Of a stretch of DNA of 64,000 nt, positions 1 through 9,112 are shown piece by piece. Below the pieces are notes generated by a model. It saw only the letters and a program-made list of their open reading frames with translations. It had not been told where the DNA came from and searched no databases. Position numbers and translations under genes: made by a program. Origin of the DNA: Sphingomonas koreensis (GTDB lineage: Bacteria; Pseudomonadota; Alphaproteobacteria; Sphingomonadales; Sphingomonadaceae); assembly GCA_006438735.1 (NCBI GenBank), contig RCZF01000006.1, positions 80,723 to 144,722 on the forward strand, in the 5' to 3' direction. Numbering within the stretch: the stretch's first letter is position 1; the number at the start of each line of letters is the position of its first letter.

Positions 1-779
1 ATCGCCTCAACCACCGGCTGTTCACCTACGCCAAGCCGATCGTCGCGTTCATGGACGGGATCACGATGGGCGGCGGTGTCGGCATCTCGCTTCCCGCCAA
101 ATATCGTGTGGCGACCGAGAACACGCGCCTCGCCATGCCCGAGACGGGGATCGGCCTGTTTCCCGATGTCGGCGGCGGTTGGTATCTGTCGCGCTTGCCG
201 GGGCGGATCGGGCAGTTTCTGGCGCTGACCGGGCATCGTCTGAACGGTGCGGAGTGTCTCGCGCTGGGGCTGGCGACGCACTATCTGCCGAGCGACAAGC
301 TCGATGCCGCGAAGGCGGCGATCGCGGGCGATCCTCAGGCGATCGAGCCGGCATTGGACGGGCTGGCGATCGATCCACCGGCAGCGGCGATCTTGCAGCA
401 CCGCGAGGCGATCGACCGGCTTTTCGCCTCCGACGTGCTGGAGGAGGTGTTCGCCGCGCTTGCGGCCGATCCGGGCGATTGGGCGGCTGAGCAACTGGCG
501 ATCCTCAAGACCAAATCGCCGCAGACGATGAAGGTGTCGCTGCGGTTGCTGCGCGAGGGCGCGGGGATGCACGCCTTCGCCGATGAGATGCGCCAGGAAT
601 ATGCCGTCGGCAGCCGCGTCGTGCAGCGCCACGATTTCCTCGAAGGCGTGCGCGCGGTGATCATCGACAAGGACAATGCGCCGCGATGGGATCCAGCGAC
701 GCCCGAGGACGTCACCGATCACGTTATCGACCAGATTTTTGCGCCGCTGGATGGTGACCAAGCCTGGACGCCGGGCTGA
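1..779 (+). CDS. 3-hydroxyisobutyryl-CoA hydrolase, 5' end cut by window
   Basis: Enoyl-CoA hydratase/isomerase fold protein of the HIBYL-CoA hydrolase type, which releases 3-hydroxyisobutyrate from its CoA ester in valine degradation. The reading frame is open from base 3, so the N-terminus lies outside the window. Visible family motifs are [11 protein letters not shown] (oxyanion-hole glycines) followed by [15 protein letters not shown], where Glu and Asp sit at the usual catalytic positions of this family rather than of ordinary hydratases. The stop overlaps the earliest possible start of the next gene, another crotonase, and mmsB follows, so the gene belongs to a valine catabolic operon. 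Identification is firm; only the start is missing. Confidence 0.9.
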   Translation, partial: RLNHRLFTYAKPIVAFMDGITMGGGVGISLPAKYRVATENTRLAMPETGIGLFPDVGGGWYLSRLPGRIGQFLALTGHRLNGAECLALGLATHYLPSDKLDAAKAAIAGDPQAIEPALDGLAIDPPAAAILQHREAIDRLFASDVLEEVFAALAADPGDWAAEQLAILKTKSPQTMKVSLRLLREGAGMHAFADEMRQEYAVGSRVVQRHDFLEGVRAVIIDKDNAPRWDPATPEDVTDHVIDQIFAPLDGDQAWTPG

Positions 780-802
780 TGCCGAGCGAAATGGAGACAA
801 GA

Positions 803-1579
803 GTGGCAAGTTACGAAACGCTCCTCGTCGAGCAGCGCGACCGCGTGACACTGATCACGCTCAACCGGCCGCAAGCGCTCAATGCGCTCAACGCCAAGGT
901 GCTCGAGGAATTGCTCAACGCGCTTGCTGCGTTCGATGCCGATAACGGGCAGGGCTGCGCGGTGCTGACCGGCAGCGAAAAGGCGTTCGCCGCCGGCGCC
1001 GACATCAAGGAAATGCAGGCGATGGGGTTCGCCGAAATGTACGGCAGCAACCATTTTTCGGGTTGGGAGCGCTTCACGCAGACGCGCAAGCCGGTGATCG
1101 CGGCGGTTGCCGGCTATGCGCTGGGCGGCGGGTGCGAACTGGCGATGATGTGCGACTTCATCCTCGCCGCCGATACCGCCAAATTCGGCCAGCCCGAGAT
1201 CAAATTGGGCGTGTCGCCCGGGATGGGCGGATCGCAGCGGCTGACCCGTGCGGTCGGTAAGTCCAAGGCGATGGAGATGGTGCTGACCGGCCGAATGATG
1301 GATGCCGCCGAAGCCGAGCGCGCTGGGCTCGTCAGCCGTGTGATCCCGGCGGCGGACTTGGTCGAGGAGGCGGTGAAAACCGCCACCGCGATCGCGGGCA
1401 TGGCGCCGCTGGCGGTCAAGGCCAACAAGGAAATGGTTGCCGCGGCGTTCGAGACGACGCTGGCGCAGGGCGTGCAGTTCGAGCGGCGGCTGTTCAATGG
1501 CCTGTTCGGCACGCAGGATCAGAAGGAAGGCATGGCCGCCTTCGTCGAGAAGCGTCCGGGCAACTGGACGGGGAAATAA
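803..1579 (+). CDS. Enoyl-CoA hydratase
   Basis: Crotonase of 258 residues, the usual length for short-chain enoyl-CoA hydratases. [11 protein letters not shown] and [12 protein letters not shown] carry the two catalytic glutamates of true hydratases. I chose GTG at 803 because GGAG at 793-796 lies six bases upstream and the resulting protein starts [10 protein letters not shown] as in homologues. ATG codons at 779 and 791 are in frame but leave no good ribosome site and give an odd leader. It sits between the HIBYL-CoA hydrolase and mmsB, so its probable job is hydration of methacrylyl-CoA or related branched enoyl-CoAs. Substrate range cannot be read from sequence. Confidence 0.9.
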   Translation: MASYETLLVEQRDRVTLITLNRPQALNALNAKVLEELLNALAAFDADNGQGCAVLTGSEKAFAAGADIKEMQAMGFAEMYGSNHFSGWERFTQTRKPVIAAVAGYALGGGCELAMMCDFILAADTAKFGQPEIKLGVSPGMGGSQRLTRAVGKSKAMEMVLTGRMMDAAEAERAGLVSRVIPAADLVEEAVKTATAIAGMAPLAVKANKEMVAAAFETTLAQGVQFERRLFNGLFGTQDQKEGMAAFVEKRPGNWTGK

Positions 1580-1586
1580 AAGCAAG

Positions 1587-1649
1587 CGTCGCCCCAGCGG
1601 AAGCTGGGGTCTCATGCGGCCCGAGACCCCAGCTTCCGCTGGGGTGACG
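1587..1649. repeat. Palindromic repeat element (copy a)
   Basis: Two 27-base arms, 1587-1613 and 1623-1649, are inverted copies with one mismatch and enclose nine bases. The inner 22 bases match perfectly. It fills most of the gap between the hydratase gene and mmsB and could fold in mRNA. The outline (CGTC, C-rich core, G-rich core, GACG) resembles the other copies in this window. Confidence 0.85.
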
Positions 1650-1669
1650 ATCGAAATGGAGAGAGCAAA

Positions 1670-2557
1670 ATGGCACGCGTCGGTTTCATCGGTTTGGGCA
1701 ATATGGGCGGCGGGATGGCCGCCAACCTAGCGAAGAAGGGACATGACGTCCGTGCCTTCGATCTCTCGACCGAGGCGCTTGATCGGGCGAAAGCGGCGGG
1801 CTGCCTGCCGGTCGGTTCGGCAACCGAAGCCGCCGAGGATGCCGAAGCGGTCATCACCATGCTGCCCGCCGGGAGCCACGTCGAGCAGGTTTACGCCGAC
1901 AGCGTGTTCGGCGCTGCCACGACGGCGGCGGTCCTGATCGATTGCTCGACGATCGACGTCGCGACCGCCAAACGGGTCGCCGATGCCGCCGCCGCCAAGG
2001 GGCTGACCGCGGTCGATGCGCCGGTATCGGGCGGGATCGGCGCGGCCAATGCCGGCACGCTGACCTTCATGGTCGGCGGCCCGCAGGCGGCATTCGAACG
2101 CGCCGAGCCATTCCTCAGCGATATGGGCAAGGCGGTGATTCACGCCGGCGTCAACGGCGCGGGGCAGGCAGCGAAGATCTGCAATAACATGATCCTCGGC
2201 GCGACGATGATCGTGACGTGCGAGGCGTTCGCGCTTGCCGAAAAGCTGGGGCTCGATCCGCAGGCATTCTACGACATCGCCTCGGTATCGTCGGGCCAGA
2301 GCTGGTCGATGACGAGCTATTGCCCGGTGCCCGGCGTCGGACCAGAAACGCCGGCCGACCATGACTATCAGGGCGGCTTTGCGACCGCGCTGATGCTCAA
2401 GGACTTGCGGTTGGCGATGGAAGCGTCGGCGAGCGCCGGCGCGAGCACACCGATCGGCGCCAAGGCGCGCGAGCTTTACGAAGCGTTCGCCGAGGCGGGC
2501 AACGGCGGGCTCGACTTTTCCGGGATCATCAAGACGATCGACGCCAAGCCCGACTGA
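1670..2557 (+). CDS. mmsB: 3-hydroxyisobutyrate dehydrogenase
   Basis: NAD-dependent oxidation of 3-hydroxyisobutyrate to methylmalonate semialdehyde, the step after HIBYL-CoA hydrolase. The 295-residue protein has the N-terminal Rossmann signature VGFIGLGNMGGGMAANL, the substrate-loop motif DAPVSGGIGAANAGTLTFM near residue 120, and the catalytic-lysine segment GAGQAAKICNNM near residue 170. GGAGAG lies just upstream of ATG 1670. It is the third gene in the same direction as two crotonases, which fixes its pathway. Length and motifs are complete. Confidence 0.95.
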   Translation: MARVGFIGLGNMGGGMAANLAKKGHDVRAFDLSTEALDRAKAAGCLPVGSATEAAEDAEAVITMLPAGSHVEQVYADSVFGAATTAAVLIDCSTIDVATAKRVADAAAAKGLTAVDAPVSGGIGAANAGTLTFMVGGPQAAFERAEPFLSDMGKAVIHAGVNGAGQAAKICNNMILGATMIVTCEAFALAEKLGLDPQAFYDIASVSSGQSWSMTSYCPVPGVGPETPADHDYQGGFATALMLKDLRLAMEASASAGASTPIGAKARELYEAFAEAGNGGLDFSGIIKTIDAKPD

Positions 2558-2562
2558 GCAGG

Positions 2563-3153
2563 TTAGTCGGCGCTGGCGAGCACCGTCGCGTTGGCATCGG
2601 CGGTTTCCTGCTCGTCGATCGCCGGATCGGGGGGCAGCATCGACGGATCGGTCGCGACCACCGACGTGTCGATCACGCTCACCACGGTGCCGACAGTCGT
2701 TGCGCCGTACAGCTTTTTAGCGAACGCGACGGGCAGATGGACGCAGCCGTGCGAATCGCGATAACCGGGCGTGCTGCCGGCGTGGAGCGCAACGCCGTCC
2801 CAAGTCAGCCGCTCCATGAAAGGCATCGGCGCGGCGTCATAGATGGTCGATTTGTGATCGACCTGTTTTTGCAGGATCGGGTAGATTCCGACCGGTGTTT
2901 CCTTGCCGTCGCGACCGCTCGAGATGCTCGACACCGCGATCATCGTCGCACCGCGATAGACATAGGCGCGCTGATCGGGGAGGCTGACGACGATCTGGAG
3001 CGGCCCGTCGCCGCCCTTGTCGTTCCACACCCAATTGCTCGGCGCGAGCGTCGCCGCCGTGTCTTCGAGCGCAGCGCCGCCGCCTGAAGCGGCGAGGCTC
3101 GGTGTCGCCATCAGGATCGACGCTGCTCCCAGCAGGATCGCGATGCTCTTCAT
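2563..3153 (-). CDS. L,D-transpeptidase (YkuD family), exported
   Basis: Peptidoglycan cross-linking or anchoring enzyme of the YkuD family, acting in the periplasm. The 196-residue protein begins with a signal peptide (MKSIAILLGAASILMATPSLAA). The catalytic block is intact: HAGSTPGYRDSHGCVHLP with the nucleophile Cys in SHGCVH. An acidic Ala-rich tail follows the domain. The gene converges on mmsB with only five bases between stops. It has its own upstream region of about 230 bases shared with the divergent MFS gene. Whether it makes 3-3 cross-links or attaches proteins cannot be told. Confidence 0.9.
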   Translation of the reverse strand: MKSIAILLGAASILMATPSLAASGGGAALEDTAATLAPSNWVWNDKGGDGPLQIVVSLPDQRAYVYRGATMIAVSSISSGRDGKETPVGIYPILQKQVDHKSTIYDAAPMPFMERLTWDGVALHAGSTPGYRDSHGCVHLPVAFAKKLYGATTVGTVVSVIDTSVVATDPSMLPPDPAIDEQETADANATVLASAD

Positions 3154-3386
3154 GATACGCCCTTTGCAAAATCGAACTTGTCAATTTCAAAAACGCGAAG
3201 GCGTTCAGTTTGTGCCGGAAAATATTTCGATCGTGGTCACGACACAAATGGAACCTGCTGTTATTACAAAACAATATTCCAAGCAGACGTTGCGATCTGC
3301 GGTGATTCATCCGCATTTTCGGGGCGGCTCTTGGCAACTTCCCCGCGTCCGGCGATGCGGCTACACCGGCCGTAAAGGGGAGCACC

Positions 3387-4985
3387 ATGGTGGCGACGAT
3401 CAGCGACGCGGCACAGCCGAGCGCGAAGGACATGCGGCTGGTCATCTCCGCCTCGGCGCTGGGGACGATCTTCGAATGGTATGATTTCTTCATCTACGGC
3501 ACGCTCGCCGCATCGGGAATCATCGGCCGGACGTTTTTCCCGGCCGGCAACGAAACCGTGCAGACGCTGCTCGCCTGGGCCGGTTTTGCCGTGGGCTTCG
3601 GATTTCGGCCGTTGGGCGCTGTGCTGTTCGGCTATCTCGGCGACAGGCTGGGGCGCAAATATACCTTCCTGGTGACGATCACGGTGATGGGCATCGCCAC
3701 CGCCGGCGTCGGGCTCGTGCCATCGGCCGCGGCGATTGGTTTCGCGGCGCCGGCGATCGTGCTGCTGCTCAGGATCGCGCAGGGGCTGGCGCTGGGCGGC
3801 GAATATGGCGGTGCTGCGATCTATGTCGCCGAGCATTCGGCCAAGGGCCGCGCGGGCTATTACACCAGCTTCATTCAGGCGGGCGTCGCCGGCGGCTTCA
3901 TCCTCAGCCTGGCGGTGGTGCTGATCACCAAGGCGCTGTGTTCGGAGGCGACCTGGACGAACTGGGCCTGGCGGGCGCCGTTCGTCTTTTCGCTGCTGCT
4001 GCTCGGCGTGTCGTTGTGGATGCGGCTGAAACTGTCCGAAAGCCCGGTGTTCAAAGCGATGAAGGCGGCGGGGGAGACGGCCAAGAACCCGTTCGTCGAA
4101 AGCTTCACCTATCCCGGCAATTGGCAGCGCATCCTCGTGGCGCTGTTCGGCATCGCCGCGGGGCTGACGGTGATCTGGTATACCGCGACGTTCAGCGTGC
4201 TCTCGTTCATCCAGCAATCGATGCGCGTCGACGATACGACGGCGCAGTTGATCACCGGCGCGGGGGTGCTCGCGGGGCTGTTCTGGTTCATCTTCTTCGG
4301 GCGATTGTCGGATCGGATCGGGCGCAAGCGGCCGATCGTGATCGGCTATACGGCGACGCTGCTGCTGCTGTTCCCGATCTTCTGGGTAATCGGCAGCGCC
4401 GCCAATCCCGGGCTGGCGACCGCGGCGCGCCGCGCACCGGTGGTCGTCTCCGGCCCGCATTGCCGCTACAGCCCGTTCGCCAAGGAACAGGGCGACGCCT
4501 GCGGCAAGATGCTCGACTATCTGTCGAAGAAAGGCATCGCCTATACCACGGTGCGCACGCCGGCGACTGTGGTGACGATCGGCGACGTGACGGTCGACGA
4601 TCCCACCACGGCGCGGCTCGATGCGACGCTGGCGGCCAGCGGCTACACGCTCGACAAAGTGGTGCCGAGCGTCTCGGGAATCGCCAAGATGCTGCTGGCG
4701 ATCTTTGCGCTCAGCATCCTGTCGGGCGCGACCTATGGCCCGGTCGCGGCACTGCTGGCGGAGATGTTCCCGCCACGCATCCGGTACAGCTCGATGTCGA
4801 TCCCCTATCATATCGGCACCGGCTATTTCGGCGGATTCCTGCCGTTCATCAGCCAGTATATCGTCGCGCGGACAGGCGATCCCTATGCCGGCCTGTGGTA
4901 CACCTGGGGCGTCGTCGCGATGGCGCTGCTGGTGACGGCGTTCTGGCTGAAGGACGATCGGCCGACGTCGCCGCGCAAGCGCTGA
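3387..4985 (+). CDS. MFS transporter, metabolite:H+ symporter type, with periplasmic insertion
   Basis: Inner-membrane secondary transporter of the major facilitator superfamily. TIFEWYDFFIYG near residue 27, GYLGDRLGRKYTF (loop 2-3 signature) and RIAQGLALGGEYGGA near residue 129 are typical of the metabolite:H+ symporter group. The usual second loop motif GRLSDRIGRKRP is at about 305-316. At 532 residues it is about 90 longer than most family members: residues 342-431 form a soluble insertion with two cysteines (359, 372) between predicted helices. Start ATG 3387 follows GGGGAG. The substrate is unknown; neighbours (L,D-transpeptidase, alanine racemase) hint at cell-wall or amino-acid metabolism but prove nothing. 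Confidence 0.85.
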   Translation: MVATISDAAQPSAKDMRLVISASALGTIFEWYDFFIYGTLAASGIIGRTFFPAGNETVQTLLAWAGFAVGFGFRPLGAVLFGYLGDRLGRKYTFLVTITVMGIATAGVGLVPSAAAIGFAAPAIVLLLRIAQGLALGGEYGGAAIYVAEHSAKGRAGYYTSFIQAGVAGGFILSLAVVLITKALCSEATWTNWAWRAPFVFSLLLLGVSLWMRLKLSESPVFKAMKAAGETAKNPFVESFTYPGNWQRILVALFGIAAGLTVIWYTATFSVLSFIQQSMRVDDTTAQLITGAGVLAGLFWFIFFGRLSDRIGRKRPIVIGYTATLLLLFPIFWVIGSAANPGLATAARRAPVVVSGPHCRYSPFAKEQGDACGKMLDYLSKKGIAYTTVRTPATVVTIGDVTVDDPTTARLDATLAASGYTLDKVVPSVSGIAKMLLAIFALSILSGATYGPVAALLAEMFPPRIRYSSMSIPYHIGTGYFGGFLPFISQYIVARTGDPYAGLWYTWGVVAMALLVTAFWLKDDRPTSPRKR

Positions 4986-5022
4986 CTGGCCTTGGCGCAG
5001 GCGGGCGGCTAACGCGGCGAGC

Positions 5023-6051
5023 ATGACTGCTCCGTTACGCCTGCGCCTGGATCGCGACGCCCTTGTTCACAATTGGCGCACGCTCGATGCGATGAGCGGA
5101 TCGGCTGCGTGCGGCGCGGCGGTGAAGGCCGATGGCTATGGGCTTGGCGCGATCGAGGTCGCGCGGCGGCTGGCGAACGCGGGGTGCCGCGATTTCTTCG
5201 TGGCGACCTGGGCGGAAGCGGTGGCGCTGGCGCCGCTGCAACTCCCCTTATCGGTGCTCCACGGCGTTCGGGCCGAGGATATGGCGGTGGCGCGCAGCGG
5301 CGTGGCGCGGCCGGTGCTCTCGACGCGCGCGCAAGTGGCGCGATGGCGCGAGGCGGGCGGGGGCCCGTGCGACGTGATGGTCGATACCGGAATGAACCGG
5401 CTCGGTGTCTCCGTCGCAGACGTGCATGCCGGGCTGCTCGACGGGCTGATGATCGAGACGCTGATGAGCCATCTCGCCTGCGCCGACGAGGACGTGCCGA
5501 TGAACGCACGCCAGCGTGACGCTTTCGCTGCGCTGGCAGGACGCACCGAGGCGCGACGGATGAGCCTGGCGAATTCCGCGGGTATCGCGCTCGGCGCCGA
5601 TTATGCCTTCGATCTGACGCGGCCGGGCATCGCGCTCTATGGCGGGCGGCAACGCGGCGGGCATGAGGCGATCCGTCAGGTCGTCACGCCGGAGGCGCAG
5701 ATCCTCCAACGCCGCACCGTCCGCGCCGGCCAGACCGTCGGCTATAACGCGACCTGGACAGCACCGGCGGATACCGAGGTGGCGATCCTCAACATCGGCT
5801 ATGCCGACGGCTATTTCCGCGGCTTTTCCGATCGCGGCGCGGCGCTGCACGGCGACGTGCGCCTGCCGGTGATCGGGCGCGTGTCGATGGATCTGACCGC
5901 CGTCCAGATCGATGCCGCGCCCGATCTGGCCGAGGGCGACTGGCTGGCGATCGACTACGACCTGCCGTCCGCCGCGGCGGCGAGCGGCATGTCGCAATAT
6001 GAACTTATCACCAGCCTGGGCAGCCGCTTCGATCGCGGGTGGGCCGACTGA
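5023..6051 (+). CDS. alr: Alanine racemase
   Basis: PLP-dependent interconversion of L- and D-alanine, supplying D-Ala for peptidoglycan. The 342-residue protein shows AAVKADGYGLGA near residue 34, containing the PLP lysine. It also has the family's MVDTGMNRLG block and the C-terminal GRVSMDLTAVQID segment; the catalytic Tyr is in the TVGYNATW segment. It is a little shorter than typical Alr (about 360). It lies 37 bases after the MFS gene on the same strand, possibly co-transcribed, and converges on the thiolase gene with four bases between stops. Confidence 0.92.
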   Translation: MTAPLRLRLDRDALVHNWRTLDAMSGSAACGAAVKADGYGLGAIEVARRLANAGCRDFFVATWAEAVALAPLQLPLSVLHGVRAEDMAVARSGVARPVLSTRAQVARWREAGGGPCDVMVDTGMNRLGVSVADVHAGLLDGLMIETLMSHLACADEDVPMNARQRDAFAALAGRTEARRMSLANSAGIALGADYAFDLTRPGIALYGGRQRGGHEAIRQVVTPEAQILQRRTVRAGQTVGYNATWTAPADTEVAILNIGYADGYFRGFSDRGAALHGDVRLPVIGRVSMDLTAVQIDAAPDLAEGDWLAIDYDLPSAAAASGMSQYELITSLGSRFDRGWAD

Positions 6052-6055
6052 CGGT

Positions 6056-7231
6056 TCAGTCGCGCTCCAAGCACATGGCGATCCCCATCCCGCCGCCGAT
6101 GCACAGCGTGGCCAGCCCCTTCTTGGCGTCGCGCTTGGCCATTTCGTAGATCAGCGTCGTCAGCACGCGCGCGCCCGACGCGCCGATCGGATGGCCGATG
6201 GCGATCGCGCCGCCATTGACGTTGACCTTGTCGGCATCCCAGCCGAGCTCCTTGCCGACCGACAGCGCTTGCGCGGCGAATGCTTCATTGGCCTCGATCA
6301 GATCGAGATCGGCGATCGTCCAGCCGGCCTTTTCGAGCGCGCGCTTGGTCGCCGGAACGGGGCCGATGCCCATGATCGAGGGATCGACGCCGGCCGACGC
6401 CCAGCTCTTGATGGTGGCCAAGATCGGCGCGCCGCGCTTTTCCGCCTCCTCGCGGCTCATCACCACGATCGCGGCGGCGCCGTCGTTGAGGCCGGACGCG
6501 TTCGCCGCGGTGACGGTGCCGTCTTTCTTGAACGCCGGCCGCACGCCCGACACGCTGTCGATCGTCACGCCGGCGCGGATATATTCGTCGTCCTCGACCA
6601 CCGTGTCGCCCTTGCGGCCTTTCACCGTGACCGGCGCGATCTCGTCCTTGAACTTGCCCGCGCCGCGCGCCGCCTCGGCATTGTTCTGCGAGCGTACGGA
6701 GAACTCGTCCTGCTCGGCGCGCGTCACCTGATATTGCTCGGCGAGATTCTCGGCGGTGATGCCCATGTGATAGCCGTTGAACACGTCGGTCAGGCCGTCC
6801 TTGACCATCGTATCGACGAGGCTGACGTCGCCCATCTTGGTGCCGCTGCGCAGGTTCTGCGCGTGCATCGCCAGCGACATCGATTCCTGACCGCCGGCGA
6901 CGACGATCGTCGCGTCGCCGGTCGCCACCGCTTGCGCCGCCAGCGCGACCGCGCGCAGCCCCGAGCCGCACACCTGGTTGATGCCCCAGGCGGGCACTTC
7001 CTTGGGAACGCCCGCCGCCATCGACGCCTGCCGCGCCGGATTCTGGCCCTGCCCGGCGGTCAGCACCTGGCCGAGGATCACTTCGGAAACGTCCTCGCCC
7101 TTGACGCCCGCCTGCGCCAGCGCCGCTTCGATCGCGGTGCGGCCGAGCTCGTGCGCGGGGACGCTGGCGAACGCGCCGAGGAAGCTACCGACCGGCGTGC
7201 GCTTGGCGGCGGTGATGACGATGTCCGACAT
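6056..7231 (-). CDS. phaA: Acetyl-CoA acetyltransferase (thiolase II)
   Basis: Condenses two acetyl-CoA to acetoacetyl-CoA, the first step of polyhydroxybutyrate synthesis, or works in reverse. The 391 residues are the standard length. The active-site nucleophile is in [12 protein letters not shown] near residue 88, followed by GGQESMS; the C-terminal signatures are [19 protein letters not shown] (His) and [13 protein letters not shown] (second Cys). Next upstream on the same strand is a PhaC-like enzyme, then divergent phaR, which is why I prefer phaA to a degradative thiolase. The symbol is an inference from context; the enzyme class is not in doubt. Confidence 0.9.
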   Translation of the reverse strand: MSDIVITAAKRTPVGSFLGAFASVPAHELGRTAIEAALAQAGVKGEDVSEVILGQVLTAGQGQNPARQASMAAGVPKEVPAWGINQVCGSGLRAVALAAQAVATGDATIVVAGGQESMSLAMHAQNLRSGTKMGDVSLVDTMVKDGLTDVFNGYHMGITAENLAEQYQVTRAEQDEFSVRSQNNAEAARGAGKFKDEIAPVTVKGRKGDTVVEDDEYIRAGVTIDSVSGVRPAFKKDGTVTAANASGLNDGAAAIVVMSREEAEKRGAPILATIKSWASAGVDPSIMGIGPVPATKRALEKAGWTIADLDLIEANEAFAAQALSVGKELGWDADKVNVNGGAIAIGHPIGASGARVLTTLIYEMAKRDAKKGLATLCIGGGMGIAMCLERD

Positions 7232-7264
7232 GAAAAGGCTCCTGCTGGTGGGATTGGTTGGCGC

Positions 7265-8332
7265 CTATCTAGGAGCAGGAAGCGCGCTTAGCCACCCGGC
7301 GAGCGGCTCCCATAATTGTTCGCGGGCGCGACCGCCGACGATCATGCCGACATGGCCGGCGCCGAGCAACCGTGTGTCGGGCAGGCGCGCGGCGCTGGCC
7401 GCGGGGACGATGCGATCGCTGCGCGAGACGAAATCGACGGTGGCGCAGGGGAGCGCGGCGGGATCGACGATACGTCCGGCGACGTGCCACGCGCCGCGGC
7501 CGGTCATGTCCTGCTCGAAGAAGTCGAACAGCTGCGCGCCCGCGGCATAAGTGAGCGGCGCGCCGGCATTGGCCCAATCCTCCAGCGTGACGAACGTGCG
7601 CGCGGCGGCGCTGTCGGGATCGAGATCGGCGTACGATTCATATTTGGCGATCGTCCGCCCCGGATCGAGCTTCCAGAAGCCCGATTGCAGCACTTCCATC
7701 GGCACCAGGCCCATGGTTTCGCAAGCCGGCTTCGCGCTCGCCCATAACGAAGCGATTTCACGGCGCGCGCCGACGCCGAACCCGCCGAAATGCCACGGCG
7801 CGGCGAGAAGCCCGAGCCCGGCGACCGGCATCGCGCTCGCCGCCGCCAGCGCCATCGTTCCGCCGAGGCAGTAACCGATCAGCACCGGCGGTTGATCGAG
7901 CGTTGCCAGCAGCGGCAGCAACAGCTGCTCTACGTGATCGGTGATGTCGAGATCGCGGTCGACGGGCGTCGGCGTGCCCCAATCGACCAGCAGCGGTCGG
8001 AAGTCTTCGCCGGCGAGCCAGCGCAGCAAGGAGCGGTCTTCGGCGAGATCGAGAATGAACGGCGGATTGATCAGCGACGGCACGAAAACCACCGGCCGGC
8101 CGTGGCCACCATAATCGCGCAGCGTCACCCGGCCGCGGCATTGCAGCGCAGCGGGAAGCACGCGTGCTTCGCCGCGATCCGCATGTTGATAAGCGGCCAG
8201 CCCGGCCAGCGCTTTTGCCCGGCGATCAGGGGCATCGCCGGTTTCGCTGCGCAGCATTTCGAGAAACAGCGGCAGCGGCCTCGGGCCGTGTTGCGGTGCG
8301 GCATCATTCGGTGATAGGCTCGCGTCAATCAC
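7265..8332 (-). CDS. PhaC-like alpha/beta-hydrolase (possible PHA synthase)
   Basis: Alpha/beta-hydrolase of 355 residues related to polyhydroxyalkanoate synthases. The nucleophile elbow is GYCLGGT with Cys155, i.e. the G-x-C-x-G box of PhaC, not the Ser of ordinary esterases. The supporting triad residues are Asp in DFVSRSDRIVP and His in GAGHVGMIVG. Earlier, VFVPSLINPPFILDL and VDWGTP are also PhaC-like. The length matches class III PhaC, which normally needs a PhaE partner. No PhaE is seen, and class I enzymes are about 600 residues. It sits between phaA and divergent phaR, supporting a PHA role. A PHA-related hydrolase or depolymerase remains possible. Confidence 0.7.
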   Translation of the reverse strand: MIDASLSPNDAAPQHGPRPLPLFLEMLRSETGDAPDRRAKALAGLAAYQHADRGEARVLPAALQCRGRVTLRDYGGHGRPVVFVPSLINPPFILDLAEDRSLLRWLAGEDFRPLLVDWGTPTPVDRDLDITDHVEQLLLPLLATLDQPPVLIGYCLGGTMALAAASAMPVAGLGLLAAPWHFGGFGVGARREIASLWASAKPACETMGLVPMEVLQSGFWKLDPGRTIAKYESYADLDPDSAAARTFVTLEDWANAGAPLTYAAGAQLFDFFEQDMTGRGAWHVAGRIVDPAALPCATVDFVSRSDRIVPAASAARLPDTRLLGAGHVGMIVGGRAREQLWEPLAGWLSALPAPR

Positions 8333-8349
8333 GTCCGGGGGCTCTTTTC

Positions 8350-8898
8350 ATGAAGAAGCAGAATACAGGCGACGGCACGGTCATCATCAAGAAATACGCC
8401 AACCGCCGGCTCTACAACACCGAGACGTCTTCCTACATCACGCTCGATCACCTCGCCGCGATGATTCGCGAGGGACGCGATTTCAAGGTGGTCGATGCCA
8501 AGAGCGATGCCGACATCACGCACAATGTGCTGACGCAGATCATCATGGAAGAGGAATCGCGCGGCCAGACGATGCTGCCGGTCAATTTCCTGCGCCAGTT
8601 GATCGCGATGTACGGCGATTCGATGCAGGCGATGGTGCCGGGTTATCTCGACGCGTCGATGGACAGTTTTCGGCGTAACCAGGAGCAGTTCAAATCGGCG
8701 GTCGAAGGCGCGTTCGCCAACTCGCCATTTGCCGAGATCGCCAAGCGCAACATGGAAATGTTCGAAGCGGCGACGGCGGCATTCAAGGCCGGCAAGCCGG
8801 TGCCGGCGTCCGACGCCGCCAGCAAGGACGACGAGATCGCCGCGCTGAAGGCGGAAATGGCGCGGATGCAGGACAAGATCGAGAAGCTCGCCAAATAA
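8350..8898 (+). CDS. phaR: Polyhydroxyalkanoate synthesis repressor PhaR
   Basis: DNA- and PHA-binding repressor that controls phasin and PHA genes in response to polymer. The 182-residue protein opens with the accumulation-regulator domain: IKKYANRRLYNTETSSYI, then KVVDAKSDADITHNVLTQII. This is followed by the second PHB_acc repeat and a C-terminal coiled coil (DEIAALKAEMARMQDKIEKL). I chose ATG 8350 because the product then starts MKKQNTGDGTVIIKKYANRR as in the family; an open frame extends further upstream but overlaps the promoter region shared with the divergent PhaC-like gene. That divergence suggests direct regulation of the neighbour. Confidence 0.93.
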   Translation: MKKQNTGDGTVIIKKYANRRLYNTETSSYITLDHLAAMIREGRDFKVVDAKSDADITHNVLTQIIMEEESRGQTMLPVNFLRQLIAMYGDSMQAMVPGYLDASMDSFRRNQEQFKSAVEGAFANSPFAEIAKRNMEMFEAATAAFKAGKPVPASDAASKDDEIAALKAEMARMQDKIEKLAK

Positions 8899-8907
8899 GC
8901 GCGGACG

Positions 8908-9099
8908 ATGGCGGATCTGGACGTACGCTGGTGGATCGTGGCCGCGCTGATCGGCGTCGCGATTGCGGCGGGGATCGCGGACTGGCGACGCAAGCGGCGC
9001 CGCGATCTCGATCGCATCGGGCCGATCTATTGGCCGACGGTGCAGATGCTCGCGCTGATCGCCGCGGTGGTGATCGGCGCGTTTATTCTTCACGCATGA
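8908..9099 (+). CDS. Small membrane protein, unknown function
   Basis: A 63-residue protein with two predicted hydrophobic helices (WWIVAALIGVAIAAGIA near residue 8, and VQMLALIAAVVIGAFIL at the C-terminus). They are separated by a basic segment DWRRKRRRDLDR, which should face the cytoplasm. It begins nine bases after phaR on the same strand and is probably co-transcribed. I do not recognise a family. The regular hydrophobic pattern and tight spacing argue it is real. Confidence 0.6.
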   Translation: MADLDVRWWIVAALIGVAIAAGIADWRRKRRRDLDRIGPIYWPTVQMLALIAAVVIGAFILHA

Positions 9100-9112
9100 G
9101 ATTAGGCGTAGC

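Noticed and set aside
3264..5024. Long open frame of 586 codons on the minus strand
   Set aside because: Lies opposite the MFS gene; Arg/His/Gln-rich shadow composition typical of antisense frames in high-GC DNA, no motif.
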